From the NCBI GenBank assembly GCA_963740835.1, contig CAVUFH010000007.1, positions 124,001 through 188,000 of the forward strand: a DNA stretch of 64,000 bases. The letters are read 5' to 3'. Each line of letters begins with the position of its first letter. Position 1 is the stretch's first letter. Origin of the DNA: CAVUFH01 sp963740835 (lineage in GTDB: Bacteria > Actinomycetota > Acidimicrobiia > IMCC26256 > PALSA-610). Shown piece after piece: positions 1-8,195 of this stretch. A model generated the notes under the pieces. That model was not told where the DNA came from, made no database searches, and saw only the letters and a program-made list of their open reading frames with translations. The translations under genes and the position numbers were made by a program.

Positions 1-226
1 AGGGCTGCGCGGCTCGGATCTCGGCGAACGGTTGCTCGACCAGCAGGCCGAGCCCCTCGACCGCGGCATCGTGGTGGACGATCAGGACGCCGTCGCTGGT
101 GCGGCGCACGTCGAGCTCGACCCCGTCGGCACCCAAGTCGCGCGCCCGCACGAAGGCATCGACGGTGTTCTCCCGGGCGAGGCGGTTGGCGCCCCGATGG
201 GCCAGTACGAGCGGTCGCGACGGCAT
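1..226 (-). CDS. Glycerophosphodiester phosphodiesterase, N-terminal part (runs off left edge)
   Basis: The reverse strand gives the first 75 residues of a GDPD-family enzyme, which hydrolyses glycerophosphodiesters to glycerol 3-phosphate and an alcohol. Visible motifs are the first catalytic block LAHRGANRLARENT (residues 8-21, with His10, Arg11 and Glu19), then GVELDVRRT with the metal-binding Glu and Asp, and VHHDAAVEG with the second catalytic His. The remaining two thirds of the protein lie outside the window. There is no signal peptide, so a cytosolic form is likely. The ATG at 226 directly precedes the HRG block, as usual in short GDPDs. The gene is divergent from whiB, about 200 bp away. 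Confidence 0.9.
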   Translation of the reverse strand, partial: MPSRPLVLAHRGANRLARENTVDAFVRARDLGADGVELDVRRTSDGVLIVHHDAAVEGLGLLVEQPFAEIRAAQP

Positions 227-246
227 GCAGTGCAGGTTACGATGAT

Positions 247-329
247 CCAAAAGAGGCAACGTGTTCCACTTTTGGTGGTGAATGTCCTGGTCAGGACGCT
301 TGCGCGGTGGAGCACAAGGCCGTTACCCT
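247..329 (+). promoter_or_regulatory. Inverted repeat and candidate whiB promoter
   Basis: The 204-bp space between the divergent GDPD and whiB genes holds a perfect 7-bp inverted repeat, CCAAAAG (247-253) and CTTTTGG (269-275). Downstream is a possible sigma-70 type promoter, TTGCGC (300-305) and TACCCT (324-329) with 18 bp between them. Transcription would begin near 336 and leave a leader of about 95 nt before the GTG at 431. The hexamer matches are moderate; the repeat is exact. Confidence 0.35.
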
Positions 330-430
330 GCCGATTCTCGCTGCGGGGTTCCGGGGAACGGAGACCGGACACGCATGTGACCGGGCGCACAAGACCCGCA
401 TCTGTGCGACCCATCAGAAGGGGGAACGAA

Positions 431-727
431 GTGGCGCTGACGTGGATTCGCACACACGACTGGGACTCGGACGCGTGGCGCAACCGCGCCGCGTGCCGGG
501 ACACGAGTCCCGAGCTGTTCTTCCCGATCGGCACCACCGGCGTCGCCCTCGACCAGATCGAAGCGGCGAAGCGCGTGTGCAGCCAGTGCCCGGTCACCGG
601 CGAATGCCTCGAATTCGCGCTGGCAACCAACCAGGAAGCCGGCGTCTGGGGCGGTCTCACCGAAGAGGAGCGCCGTCGGGTCCGCAAGGGCTGGACCGCG
701 ACCAGCTCCGAGATCCGCGTCAGCTGA
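431..727 (+). CDS. whiB1: WhiB-family iron-sulfur transcription factor (WhiB1/WblE type)
   Basis: This 98-residue protein has the four cluster-binding cysteines of WhiB proteins at Cys22, Cys50, Cys53 and Cys59 (CxxC then C-x5-C), followed by the GVWGG turn at 71-75 and a basic RRRVRKG tail that contacts DNA. The spacing and the PELFFP and CPVTGECL segments match the WhiB1/WblE class, which binds a [4Fe-4S] cluster, partners the primary sigma factor and responds to nitric oxide or redox change in actinobacteria. The GTG at 431 is chosen because a purine-rich AAGGGGGA lies just upstream and the family starts shortly before the first Cys. It converges with the PdtaS-type kinase; only 25 bp separate them, containing two copies of TACAACTCGAC. 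Confidence 0.93.
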   Translation: MALTWIRTHDWDSDAWRNRAACRDTSPELFFPIGTTGVALDQIEAAKRVCSQCPVTGECLEFALATNQEAGVWGGLTEEERRRVRKGWTATSSEIRVS

Positions 728-752
728 CTCGACGCCCTACAACTCGACGCCT

Positions 753-2213
753 CTACAACTCGACACGGGGCATCGCGACGCGGACACGCACACACACCGA
801 CGTCCCGCCGTTGCTGTGCATCTCGATCGATCCGTCGAGCTCGCCGGTGACGAGCGCGTGCACGATCGACAGGCCGAGGCCCTGACTGCCCTCGAGTGAG
901 AACTCGTCGGGCAGGCCCGCGCCGTTGTCGACGACCTCGATCACGACGAAGTCGCCCTCCCGCCGGAGTTGCACGGACACCTGCGCGCCCTGCGATCCTT
1001 CGGGGAACGCGTGGTCGACCGCGTTCTGCATCAGCTCGTTCAGCACGACCGCGAGCGGGGTCGCGACCTCGCCCGGCAGGTCGCCGGCGTCGCCGTCCAC
1101 GCTGAAGCGGATCCGCAGCTCGGGCGACGACGCGGTGTCCTCGACCAGGCGTGCGAGCGGGCGCACGATCTCACCGAAGTGCACGATGTCGCCGGGTTCG
1201 CGCGACAGGGTCTCGTGCACGATCGCGATCGACCGGATCCGGCGCTCGGACTCTGCCAGCGCGGCCTTGGCCTCGGGCGACCGCAAGCGGCGGGTCTGCA
1301 ACCGGAGCAAGGACGCGATCGTCTGCAAGTTGTTCTTCACGCGGTGGTGGATCTCGCGGATCGTTGCGTCCTTCGAGAGCAGCATGCGATCGCGCCGCCG
1401 GAGGTCGCTCACGTCGCGCAGCAGGATGATGGCCCCGACCGCCCGCCCCGCTTCGAGCTGCGGGACGATGTGGGTCAGCACCGACACGTCGTCCCGCTCC
1501 ATCTCCTCCGCGACCGGGAGGTGCGTCGACATCGCCATTCGCGGGGCGCTGTCGTCGAAGCCGATATCGGCGAGCAGCTGCCCCTGCGCATAGGGGTGGA
1601 TGCCCATGCGGTGCAGTGAGCTCACCGCGTTCGGACTCGCGAATCCGACCCGCGTCTCTGCGTCGATGACGATGACGCCGTCGCCGACGCGCGGCGCGCT
1701 CTCGACCTCCATCTCGTCCACCTCGAAGGGGAAGGAGCCCTCCGCGATCATGCTGGCGAACCGGTCGAACGCCTCGAGATAAGCCCGCTCGAGATCGCCT
1801 TCGCGACGCGTGAACGACACCGGCGACTCTTGGGTCAGCACCGCGATCGGACGCCCGGCGTGCAACATGGGGATGCACTTCACGTGCACGCGGTCCTTCG
1901 CGCCGAGCGCGCTGGTGTCGCCCTCGACGATCTCGACGGTGCGCCAGCAGCGGGTGAGAAGTGGCCGTTCGACCTCGTCGATGACACTGCCGACCAGGTC
2001 CTGCGGATAGCTCGTCTGCCCGGTGACCGGGCGCACCTGCGCGAGCACGACAAACCGATGACCTTCTTCGCGCGAGATCGGTGCGAGCAGCAGCAGGTCG
2101 GAGAACGAGAGGTCGGCCAGCTGTCGCCAGGTCGCGACGAGCCGTTCGATCTGCACGAGGTCGGTACCGTTCAAGGCAGTACGTGCGCACGCGAGGTACG
2201 GGACTGTGTTCAT
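753..2213 (-). CDS. pdtaS: PdtaS-type sensor histidine kinase (GAF, PAS, HisKA_2, HATPase_c)
   Basis: The 486-residue soluble kinase has an N-terminal GAF-like region (about 1-160), a PAS domain (about 175-275), the HisKA_2 dimerisation helix with REIHHRVKNNLQ (phospho-acceptor His at 289/290) and a C-terminal ATPase with N box LNELMQNAVDHAF and G1 box VVDNGAGLP. This architecture and length match PdtaS, the actinobacterial cytosolic kinase that signals to the ANTAR antiterminator PdtaR. No PdtaR-like gene is in this window. The start ATG (2213) overlaps the TGA of the upstream ArsA gene in an ATGA junction, so it is translationally coupled to mrp, DUF3107 and the two ArsA ATPases. Coupling to iron-sulfur genes fits redox or metal sensing, but that is inference. 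Confidence 0.88.
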   Translation of the reverse strand: MNTVPYLACARTALNGTDLVQIERLVATWRQLADLSFSDLLLLAPISREEGHRFVVLAQVRPVTGQTSYPQDLVGSVIDEVERPLLTRCWRTVEIVEGDTSALGAKDRVHVKCIPMLHAGRPIAVLTQESPVSFTRREGDLERAYLEAFDRFASMIAEGSFPFEVDEMEVESAPRVGDGVIVIDAETRVGFASPNAVSSLHRMGIHPYAQGQLLADIGFDDSAPRMAMSTHLPVAEEMERDDVSVLTHIVPQLEAGRAVGAIILLRDVSDLRRRDRMLLSKDATIREIHHRVKNNLQTIASLLRLQTRRLRSPEAKAALAESERRIRSIAIVHETLSREPGDIVHFGEIVRPLARLVEDTASSPELRIRFSVDGDAGDLPGEVATPLAVVLNELMQNAVDHAFPEGSQGAQVSVQLRREGDFVVIEVVDNGAGLPDEFSLEGSQGLGLSIVHALVTGELDGSIEMHSNGGTSVCVRVRVAMPRVEL

Positions 2214-3404
2214 GGCGAGTCCCCGTCGAAGAGGCGCGACCCGATGAGCGCCAACCCTTCGACGTCACCGATGTCGACCTCGAAGTTCGGGATGCGCACG
2301 ACGACGTCGGGCACCGCCGCGAGCTCGCCGCGCAGCTCGGCTTCCCGCATCGCGACGACCGAGAAGTTGCGGTACGACTCCCCGATCGTGCGCAGCACTC
2401 GTGCGACGCGCACCGGATCCTCGAGCGCAGGGTGCTCGAGCGCCGCGACCGACCCGGCGATCGAGCCGGCGTCGTCCACCAGCGCGGCGGCCGCGCTCGC
2501 GCCGGCGGGGTCGAGCAGGTAGTCGGGCAACGTCTTGTTGAGAACAAGCGCACCCAGTTGGAACTTCGCGCGCGACGAGCTCGTGGCAGAACCGCTCGGC
2601 TTCGTGGAGCGGCGCGGCTTCCAGCGTCGTCACGACCGCGAACGTGGTCCGGCGATCGTGCAACAGCTGTTCGACCGCGTTGGCACGCGTGACGAACCCG
2701 TCGTACATGGATTGGAAGTTGAGGAAGAACTCGGCGATGTCTTGCAGGAACTTGCTCCCGAGGATGCGATCGGCCATTTGGTAGAAGGGCCGGGTCGCGA
2801 CGCTGAGGACGCGGTTCCCGCGCTTGCCGCCGACGCGGTACGGGAGAGTCAGCCAGCGGAGCAACCGACCTCCGAAGAAGTCGGCCATGCGCGCGGGTGC
2901 CTCGAGGAAGTCGATCGCGTTGCGCGTCGGCGGCGTGTCGATCACGATCAGGTCGTACTCGCCCTCTGCGTGGATCTCGTACAGGCGCTCCATCGCGATG
3001 TAGTCGTGGCTCTGCACGAATCGCGCGGTGAGGTTGTGGTACAGCCGGTTCTCGAGGATTCGGTATGCGGTCTCCTCGTCCTTGGCGTGGCGGAGCACGA
3101 GGTCGTCCCACGACTGCTTCGTGTCCAGCTGCGCGGCCCAAAGTTCGCCGCGCGGTTCGACGCCGGCGGCTTTCATCACCTCGGGCGGGACTTGATGGGC
3201 GCGGTTGCCGAGCCCTTCGAGCCCGAGCGCGGTCGCGAGTCGTCTGGCCGGGTCGATCGTGAGTACGAGCACCTTGCCGCCGAGCCGGCTCGCGGCGCCG
3301 AGGGCGGCTGCGGCCGCCACCGAGGTCTTGCCGACGCCGCCGGAACCGCAGAACACGACGATCTCCTTCGTCGCGAGGAGTTGTTCGAGTCCCGTGGCGG
3401 TCAC
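2210..3404 (-). CDS. ArsA-family ATPase, second of a pair (one frameshift)
   Basis: An ArsA/GET3-type P-loop ATPase about 398 residues long. It begins GTG-ACC at 3404, overlapping the TGA of the first ArsA gene (GTGA). The P-loop is variant, FCGSGGVGKTS near residue 20, followed by TIDPARRLATALG (switch I) and VIDTPPTRNAIDFL (Walker B/switch II). The frame breaks near 2549-2555: the upstream frame ends after CHELVARE and a second frame, starting around LVLNKTLPDYLLDP, supplies the last about 110 residues to a TGA at 2210. One extra base near GTTCCAACTGGG restores the gene. Paired ArsA genes without arsenic genes resemble the mycobacterial Rv3679-Rv3680 heterodimer. The partner is the overlapping upstream gene. 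Confidence 0.82.
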
Positions 3405-4370
3405 AGGCCGAGCTCCTGACCGAGCGCGTCCGCGACCATGCGCGTCACCCGCAGGCCGTGCGCGCGCACGAAGAGGTAAGGCACGTACAGCAGCGGGAGG
3501 TCGACGGTTTCGAGCAGCCGCTCGAGGTGCACCGCGCGGGTACGCCGCAACGACACCGCGAGCCGCGCCGCGTCGAGGACTTCGGTGGTGCCGCTCCCGG
3601 CCCGGGCGGTGACGGTTTCGAGCACCCGCGGTTCCCGCAACGCCTCGAACGCCTCTTCGTCGGCGTGCGTGAACAGCTCGGGCAACACCCGGTTGACGAC
3701 AACCGTGCCGAGCGGCACCGGGACCTCGGCCCGCAGCTTGGCGACGAGCTCGATCGTTTCGGCGACCGGCATCTCCTCCGGCGTGGTCACGATGTTGACC
3801 GCGGTGATCGCGGGGTCCTCGAGCAGCTCGCTCAACCACTGCGTCTGCGCGCGTACCGGGCCGACGTCCACCAGCTCGCGGATCGCGCCCGGTGCACCGA
3901 GCTGCGCGGCAATATGCCCGGTCGCGGGTCGCGTCGACGATGACGAGGTCGATGTCGGAACGACCTTCGATCGACTCCCTTACTTCCCAACAGATCTTGC
4001 CGATCGTCAGGATCTCCTTGACGCCCGGCGCCGCGCTCGCAACGAAGTCGAGAGCCTTCGCAAGCGGACCGACACGCCCGAGCACCGGGACGCGCAGGTT
4101 CAGCTTGAGGTACTCCTGCAGCGACGCTTCGGTGTCCATCGCGAGCGCGAGCACACCGGGATACACCTCGCGAGGTTGGAACCCGACCGGACGCTGTTCG
4201 AACTGCGCAGGGATATCACCCTTGGCGTCGACCTCGATCAGGAGGACGCGCTTCCCGATGTTCGACGCGAGCAGCGCGGCCGCGGCGGCGACGGTGCTCT
4301 TGCCGACGCCGCCCTTCCCCGTGAAGAACAACAGGCGTCGGTCGAGCAGATCGGGCGCGGGCCCGATCAC
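3401..4370 (-). CDS. ArsA-family ATPase, first of a pair (one frameshift)
   Basis: This gene encodes an about 322-residue ArsA/GET3-like ATPase starting at GTG 4370. The N-terminus has an intact deviant Walker A, FFTGKGGVGKST (residues 16-27), and Walker B LVIVDA. The frame breaks at 3929, where the coding strand reads GACGCGACCCGCGACC; dropping one A gives DAPATGHIAAQLGAP, the expected switch II region. After it the second frame runs to the TGA at 3401. It lies six bases downstream of DUF3107 and overlaps the second ArsA gene by GTGA. No arsenic-resistance gene is nearby, so an arsenite pump role is unlikely; a partner ATPase for the second ArsA protein is the simplest reading. The single-base frameshift may be a sequence error. 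Confidence 0.82.
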
Positions 4371-4376
4371 GGCGCG

Positions 4377-4607
4377 CTACCGGACGCCGAAGCCGACCTG
4401 GCGATCTCCGGCATCACTTGCGATCTCGACGAAGGCGATCTTGTCGGTGGGGACGCCGACCTGCTTGCCCTTCTTGTCGGTGAGCCACAACATGCTCGTG
4501 GTGCCGCCGAGGGCGTCCTCGATGGCTTTCGTGACCTGGTCGGGCGACTCGGCGACGTCGAGGACGAGCTCGCGAGCGGTGTAGATGACTCCGATGCGGA
4601 TTTCCAT
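4377..4607 (-). CDS. DUF3107 small protein
   Basis: A 76-residue acidic protein (MEIRIGVIYTARELVLDV at the N-terminus, GFGVR at the C-terminus) that matches the actinobacterial DUF3107 family in length and in its IxIGV, TARELxL and ASDxGxRxVGFGxR segments. The function is not established. The ATG at 4607 is preferred over an upstream in-frame start at 4640 because the family begins at MEIRIGV. It sits 29 bp after mrp and six bases before the first ArsA ATPase, so it is inside the same operon. Confidence 0.85.
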   Translation of the reverse strand: MEIRIGVIYTARELVLDVAESPDQVTKAIEDALGGTTSMLWLTDKKGKQVGVPTDKIAFVEIASDAGDRQVGFGVR

Positions 4608-4636
4608 TGCCGGCACGCTACCGGCTGGAACCGACT

Positions 4637-5743
4637 TCACATGATCTTGAGTTCGGTCCGGTAGATCCGCTTCGGCGCCAGCTCTTCGTCGAGTTGCTCG
4701 GCGATCGCACGGAACGCGACCGAGGCGGGGTCGTCCGGCTGCGCAACGACGATCGGCCGGCCCGCGTCGCCGCCGGCGCGCAGCTCCGGCACCAACGGCA
4801 CCTGCCCGAGCAACGGGACTTCGAGATCGTCGGCGAGCTCCCGGCCGCCGCCTTCACCGAAGAGCGCGTAGCGCTCGCCGTGGCCGCACTCGAACCAGGA
4901 CATGTTCTCGATCACACCGACGAGGCCCAGGTTGACCTTGCGCGCCATGTACGCCGCCCGTTGCGCGACCTTCTGCGCCGCGGGCTGCGGCGTGGTGACC
5001 ACGACGACCTCCGCGCGGGGGAGGAACTGCGCCATCGACAGCGCGATGTCGCCCGTGCCGGGCGGCATGTCGACGATGAGGTAGTCGGGCTCGTCCCAGT
5101 GCACGTCGGTGAGGAACTGCTCGAGCGCCTTGTGGAGCATCGGCCCCCGCCACACGACGGGCTGGTCCTCGCGGGCGAAGAAGCCCATCGAGATGAGCGT
5201 CACGCCATTGGCTTCGGGCGGAACGATCACGTCGTCGATGACGGTGGGCGGCCGGTCGATACCGAGCATGCGCGGCATCGAGAATCCCCACACATCGGCG
5301 TCGACCGCGGCGACCTTGTGACCACGCTGCGCGAGCGCGACCGCGAGGTTCGTCGTCACGGAGGATTTACCGACGCCGCCCTTGCCGGAGGCGATCGCGA
5401 GCACACGCGTGCGGGAATCCGTGAACGGGTTGGTGCGGGCCGCTTCGGCCGTCCCGCCACCGTTGCGGAGCTGCTGGCTGAGGGCCTCACGCTCGCTGTC
5501 GGTCATCACCGTGAGGTCGACATCGACCGCGTCCACCCCGGCGAGCGCGATCACCGCGTCGGTCACCCGGCGGGTGATCTCGGTGCGCAACGGGCACCCG
5601 GCAACCGTGAGTGCCACCGTCACCCGAACATGGTTGCCCTCGATCGCAATCCCCCGGAGCATCTCCAGGTCGACGATCGAGCGGTGCAGCTCCGGATCCT
5701 CCACGGGGCGCAGGGCTTCGACGATTTCGGCTTCACTCGGCAT
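4637..5743 (-). CDS. mrp: Mrp/ApbC-type iron-sulfur cluster carrier ATPase
   Basis: The 368-residue protein has an N-terminal MIP18/DUF59 domain (about 1-85, with AGCPLR) and a C-terminal P-loop ATPase with SGKGGVGKSS (119-128) and YLIVDMPPGTGD. These are the two halves of Mrp/ApbC proteins, which bind and hand over [4Fe-4S] clusters. The C-terminal cluster-binding CxxC pair is only half present: the site reads MSWFECGHGERY, with one Cys and a Gly where the second usually sits. The gene heads a reverse-strand operon continuing into DUF3107, the ArsA pair and pdtaS. It is divergent, by 60 bp, from a Cys-containing regulator and a cysteine desulfurase, a context that supports a cluster assembly role. 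Confidence 0.92.
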   Translation of the reverse strand: MPSEAEIVEALRPVEDPELHRSIVDLEMLRGIAIEGNHVRVTVALTVAGCPLRTEITRRVTDAVIALAGVDAVDVDLTVMTDSEREALSQQLRNGGGTAEAARTNPFTDSRTRVLAIASGKGGVGKSSVTTNLAVALAQRGHKVAAVDADVWGFSMPRMLGIDRPPTVIDDVIVPPEANGVTLISMGFFAREDQPVVWRGPMLHKALEQFLTDVHWDEPDYLIVDMPPGTGDIALSMAQFLPRAEVVVVTTPQPAAQKVAQRAAYMARKVNLGLVGVIENMSWFECGHGERYALFGEGGGRELADDLEVPLLGQVPLVPELRAGGDAGRPIVVAQPDDPASVAFRAIAEQLDEELAPKRIYRTELKIM

Positions 5744-5788
5744 CGCAGCCTCTCACGGGCAGAGACGGGGATTTCCACTACGGCGATA

Positions 5789-5799
5789 GGTAGAATACC
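5789..5799. promoter_or_regulatory. Palindrome over the -10 box in the mrp/regulator divergent promoter
   Basis: The 11-bp palindrome GGTAGAATACC (GGTA-GAA-TACC) lies in the 60-bp gap between mrp and the divergent regulator gene. Its centre contains TAGAAT (5791-5796), a good -10 hexamer placed seven bases before the regulator's ATG at 5804, which predicts a leaderless transcript. A protein bound here would block the -10 box, so autoregulation is plausible. No convincing -35 was seen. Confidence 0.45.
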
Positions 5800-5803
5800 G
5801 GTC

Positions 5804-6511
5804 ATGACCGCGACGGACTTCACTCCGGACGAGTTCGCGGCTGCGGTCGCCGCCGTCACGTCCGCCTTCGGGGACCCGACCCGGCGGGAGATCTACCTCT
5901 TCGTCCGCACCCACCCCGACGGCGTCAAGGCGGCCGAGGTCGCCGAGCAGTTCAGCCTGCATCCGAACGTCGCCCGGCACCACCTCGAGAAGCTCGCGGC
6001 GGGCGGCTACGTCGACGTCGAACTGGTGCGGCACGAGAGCGCCGGGCGGCCTTCGAAGCGCTACCAGGCGAGCGCACGCGACACGCACCTCGCGTTCCCG
6101 CCCCGGCGCGACGACCTCCTTGGCACGCTGCTCGCGCGTGCGCTCGAACGGTTGCCCGTCGAGGAAGCGCACGCGATCGCGGAGCAGGTCGGCTACGAGT
6201 ACGGCCGCTCCATCGCGGCGCGCATGGAACCCGGCGAGGGCCACCGCTCCGTGAAAAAAGCGCTGGCATCGGTCGCCGACGCGCTGACCGCGCACGGCTT
6301 CGCCGCGCACACGGAGTCGCACGGCACCTCGCTCACGTTGGTTGCCGAGCACTGCCCCTTCGGCGAGGCGGCGAGCAAGTACCCGCACGTGTTGTGCGCC
6401 GTCGACACCGGGATGATCAAGGGCATGCTCGAAGGGTTGTACGGCGAGACCGACCCGACGATCGAGCAGAGCCGGCCCAGCGGGGACGTGCACTGCATCA
6501 CGCGCGTGTGA
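5804..6511 (+). CDS. HTH transcriptional regulator with C-terminal cysteines (SufR-like)
   Basis: The 235-residue protein has an N-terminal winged helix of ArsR/MarR type (GDPTRREIYLFV, then VAEQFSLHPNVARHHLEKL, residues about 22-65) and a wing with GRPSKRY. Its C-terminal domain carries Cys184, Cys198 and Cys231 (HCPFGEA, VLCAVD, VHCITRV), the arrangement by which SufR-type repressors hold an iron-sulfur cluster. It overlaps the next gene, a cysteine desulfurase, and is divergent from mrp, so control of cluster assembly in response to iron or oxidants is the likely role. There is no Shine-Dalgarno sequence; a -10 box ends seven bases before the ATG. SufR identity is inferred from the cysteines and neighbours. 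Confidence 0.82.
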   Translation: MTATDFTPDEFAAAVAAVTSAFGDPTRREIYLFVRTHPDGVKAAEVAEQFSLHPNVARHHLEKLAAGGYVDVELVRHESAGRPSKRYQASARDTHLAFPPRRDDLLGTLLARALERLPVEEAHAIAEQVGYEYGRSIAARMEPGEGHRSVKKALASVADALTAHGFAAHTESHGTSLTLVAEHCPFGEAASKYPHVLCAVDTGMIKGMLEGLYGETDPTIEQSRPSGDVHCITRV

Positions 6512-7632
6512 ACCGCGCGTATCTCGATCACGCGTCTTCCGCTCCCCTGCGCCCGGCGGTGCTGGACGCCATGCTCCCGTACCTGCGCGATCACCCGGCC
6601 GATCCTGGTCGATTGCACAGCGAAGGGCGGGTAACGCGCGTCGCGCTCGAAGACGCGCGTGAGCAGGTCGCCGCGTTCCTCGGTGCGCGGCCACGCGAGG
6701 TCGTGTTCACGTCCTCGGGCACCGAGTCGGTGAACGCCGCGATCTGGGGTGCGCTCGCGCGCGCCAATGGCGGTCATGCGGTGACCACTGCGGTCGAGCA
6801 CTCGTGCGTCCGCGACGCGATCGAGCGTGCCGGCACGGACTGCACCGTGGTCGGGGTCGACCGGTACGGACGGTTCGATGCGGCAGAGGTACTCGACGCG
6901 TTCCGACCCGACACCGTGTTGGTGTCGACGCAGCTCGCCAACCATGAGGTCGGCACGCGGCAACCCGCGGCCGCCGTGAGCGAAGCCGCGCGGGCACGCG
7001 GCGTGCTTGCACACGTGGACGCGTGCGCGGCCGCGGGTCGGGTGCCGATCGACTTCGTCGCGCTCCGCGCCGACCTGTGCTCGGTAACCGCGCACAAGTG
7101 GGGCGGCCCGAAGGGCGCCGGTGCATTGCTCGTGCGGCGCGGGTTACGCGTGCCGCCCCTGCTCGTTGGCGGCGCACAGGAACGCGCCCGGCGCGGCGGC
7201 ATCGAAGACGTGCCGGCGTGGGTGGGGTTCGGTGCCGCGTGCGCCGACATCGACCTCGACGCCGAAGCCGCACGGCAACGCGTGCTGATCGCGTGCGCCG
7301 CGGCCGGATGCTCGACCATCGCGGGAGTCGAGCGGTTCGGTGACCCGAGCGCCGAAGGATCACTCCCCCACTTGCTCTGCATCGGCGTCGAGGGGGTCGA
7401 AGCGGAACCGATCCTGCTCGCACTGGACCAGCACGGGGTTGCGGTGCACTCGGGTTCGTCGTGTTCGTCGGAGATGCTCGAGCCGTCGCCGGTCCTCGCG
7501 GCGATGGCCGTCGACGCCGATCACTCCTTGCGCGTCTCGGTCGGATGGTCGACCATCGATGCCGACATCGATCGCTTCGTCGAAGTCCTGCCGGGAATCG
7601 TCGAGCGCTTCAGGGAGTTGCGCACCGCATGA
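6508..7632 (+). CDS. Cysteine desulfurase (NifS/IscS class)
   Basis: A 374-residue class V aminotransferase-fold enzyme that takes sulfur from L-cysteine as a protein persulfide. The PLP lysine is Lys197 in SVTAHKWGGPKGAG, and the persulfide cysteine is Cys319 in HSGSSCSSEML, in the longer loop typical of the IscS/NifS group. The N-terminus YLDHASSAPLRPAV and the FTSSGTESVNAAIWG block are also typical. The GTG at 6508 overlaps the TGA of the regulator gene and fits the family start better than in-frame starts further upstream. It is followed by a VOC gene with an ATGA overlap. It could supply sulfur for clusters (with mrp nearby) or for tRNA thiolation; no mnmA or sufU is in the window. Confidence 0.93.
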   Translation: MNRAYLDHASSAPLRPAVLDAMLPYLRDHPADPGRLHSEGRVTRVALEDAREQVAAFLGARPREVVFTSSGTESVNAAIWGALARANGGHAVTTAVEHSCVRDAIERAGTDCTVVGVDRYGRFDAAEVLDAFRPDTVLVSTQLANHEVGTRQPAAAVSEAARARGVLAHVDACAAAGRVPIDFVALRADLCSVTAHKWGGPKGAGALLVRRGLRVPPLLVGGAQERARRGGIEDVPAWVGFGAACADIDLDAEAARQRVLIACAAAGCSTIAGVERFGDPSAEGSLPHLLCIGVEGVEAEPILLALDQHGVAVHSGSSCSSEMLEPSPVLAAMAVDADHSLRVSVGWSTIDADIDRFVEVLPGIVERFRELRTA

Positions 7633-8093
7633 CCGTTCGCCGTTTGAACCACGCCGTGCTGTACGTACGCGACGCCCGCCGATCGGCGGCGTTCTACCGG
7701 GAAGCGCTCGACTTCGAAGTCGTCGCCGAGGTCGGCAACGGCGCCGGCGTGTTCCTGAAGGCGTCATGCACCGATAACCACCACGATCTCGGGCTCTTCG
7801 CGTTGGGCGCCGATGCTCCGCTCGCCGAACCCGGACGCGTCGGCCTCTACCACCTGGCTTGGCAGGTCGATTCGATCCAAGACCTCGCCGAGATACGCGA
7901 CCGGTTGTCGCGACTCGGCTCGCTCGTGGGTGCCAGTGATCACGGCGTGAGCAAGTCGTTGTACGCGAAGGACCCCGACGGCAACGAGTTCGAAGTGATG
8001 TGGGATGTCCCGCGCGACGACTGGGGCGCCGACGCCAAGGACGCAGCGGTCCGCCCGCTCGACCTCGAAGCCGAACTCGCGCGCTACGGGTAG
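7629..8093 (+). CDS. VOC-family metalloprotein (glyoxalase/extradiol dioxygenase fold)
   Basis: The 154-residue protein has the paired beta-alpha-beta-beta-beta units of the vicinal oxygen chelate superfamily. Likely metal ligands are His8 (RLNHAVLYV), the His in GLYHLAWQV and the Glu in GNEFEVMWD, the usual His-His-Glu set. It resembles catechol 2,3-dioxygenase-like (CatE) members of unknown substrate. It overlaps the cysteine desulfurase by ATGA and is the last gene of the forward operon. A specific reaction cannot be assigned from sequence. Confidence 0.82.
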   Translation: MTVRRLNHAVLYVRDARRSAAFYREALDFEVVAEVGNGAGVFLKASCTDNHHDLGLFALGADAPLAEPGRVGLYHLAWQVDSIQDLAEIRDRLSRLGSLVGASDHGVSKSLYAKDPDGNEFEVMWDVPRDDWGADAKDAAVRPLDLEAELARYG

Positions 8094-8195
8094 TTCCGCG
8101 TCGCGCGAAGAGTGCGGACGGTTGGCGCAGTCACCGCGCGCGCGGCACCTTCCGAGAGGCGCCGCCGCCCCGGTACGAGTACGATCCCGCGATCA

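Noticed and set aside
2265..4370. A 701-codon frame apparently fusing the two ArsA ATPases
   Set aside because: The middle is Arg-rich out-of-frame sequence. The first ArsA's real C-terminus is in another frame and stops at 3401, overlapping the second gene's GTG, so there are two genes with frameshifts.
3401..4370. Arsenite efflux role for the ArsA pair
   Set aside because: No arsB, acr3, arsC, arsD or arsenic-type arsR is nearby, and the context is iron-sulfur and signalling genes.
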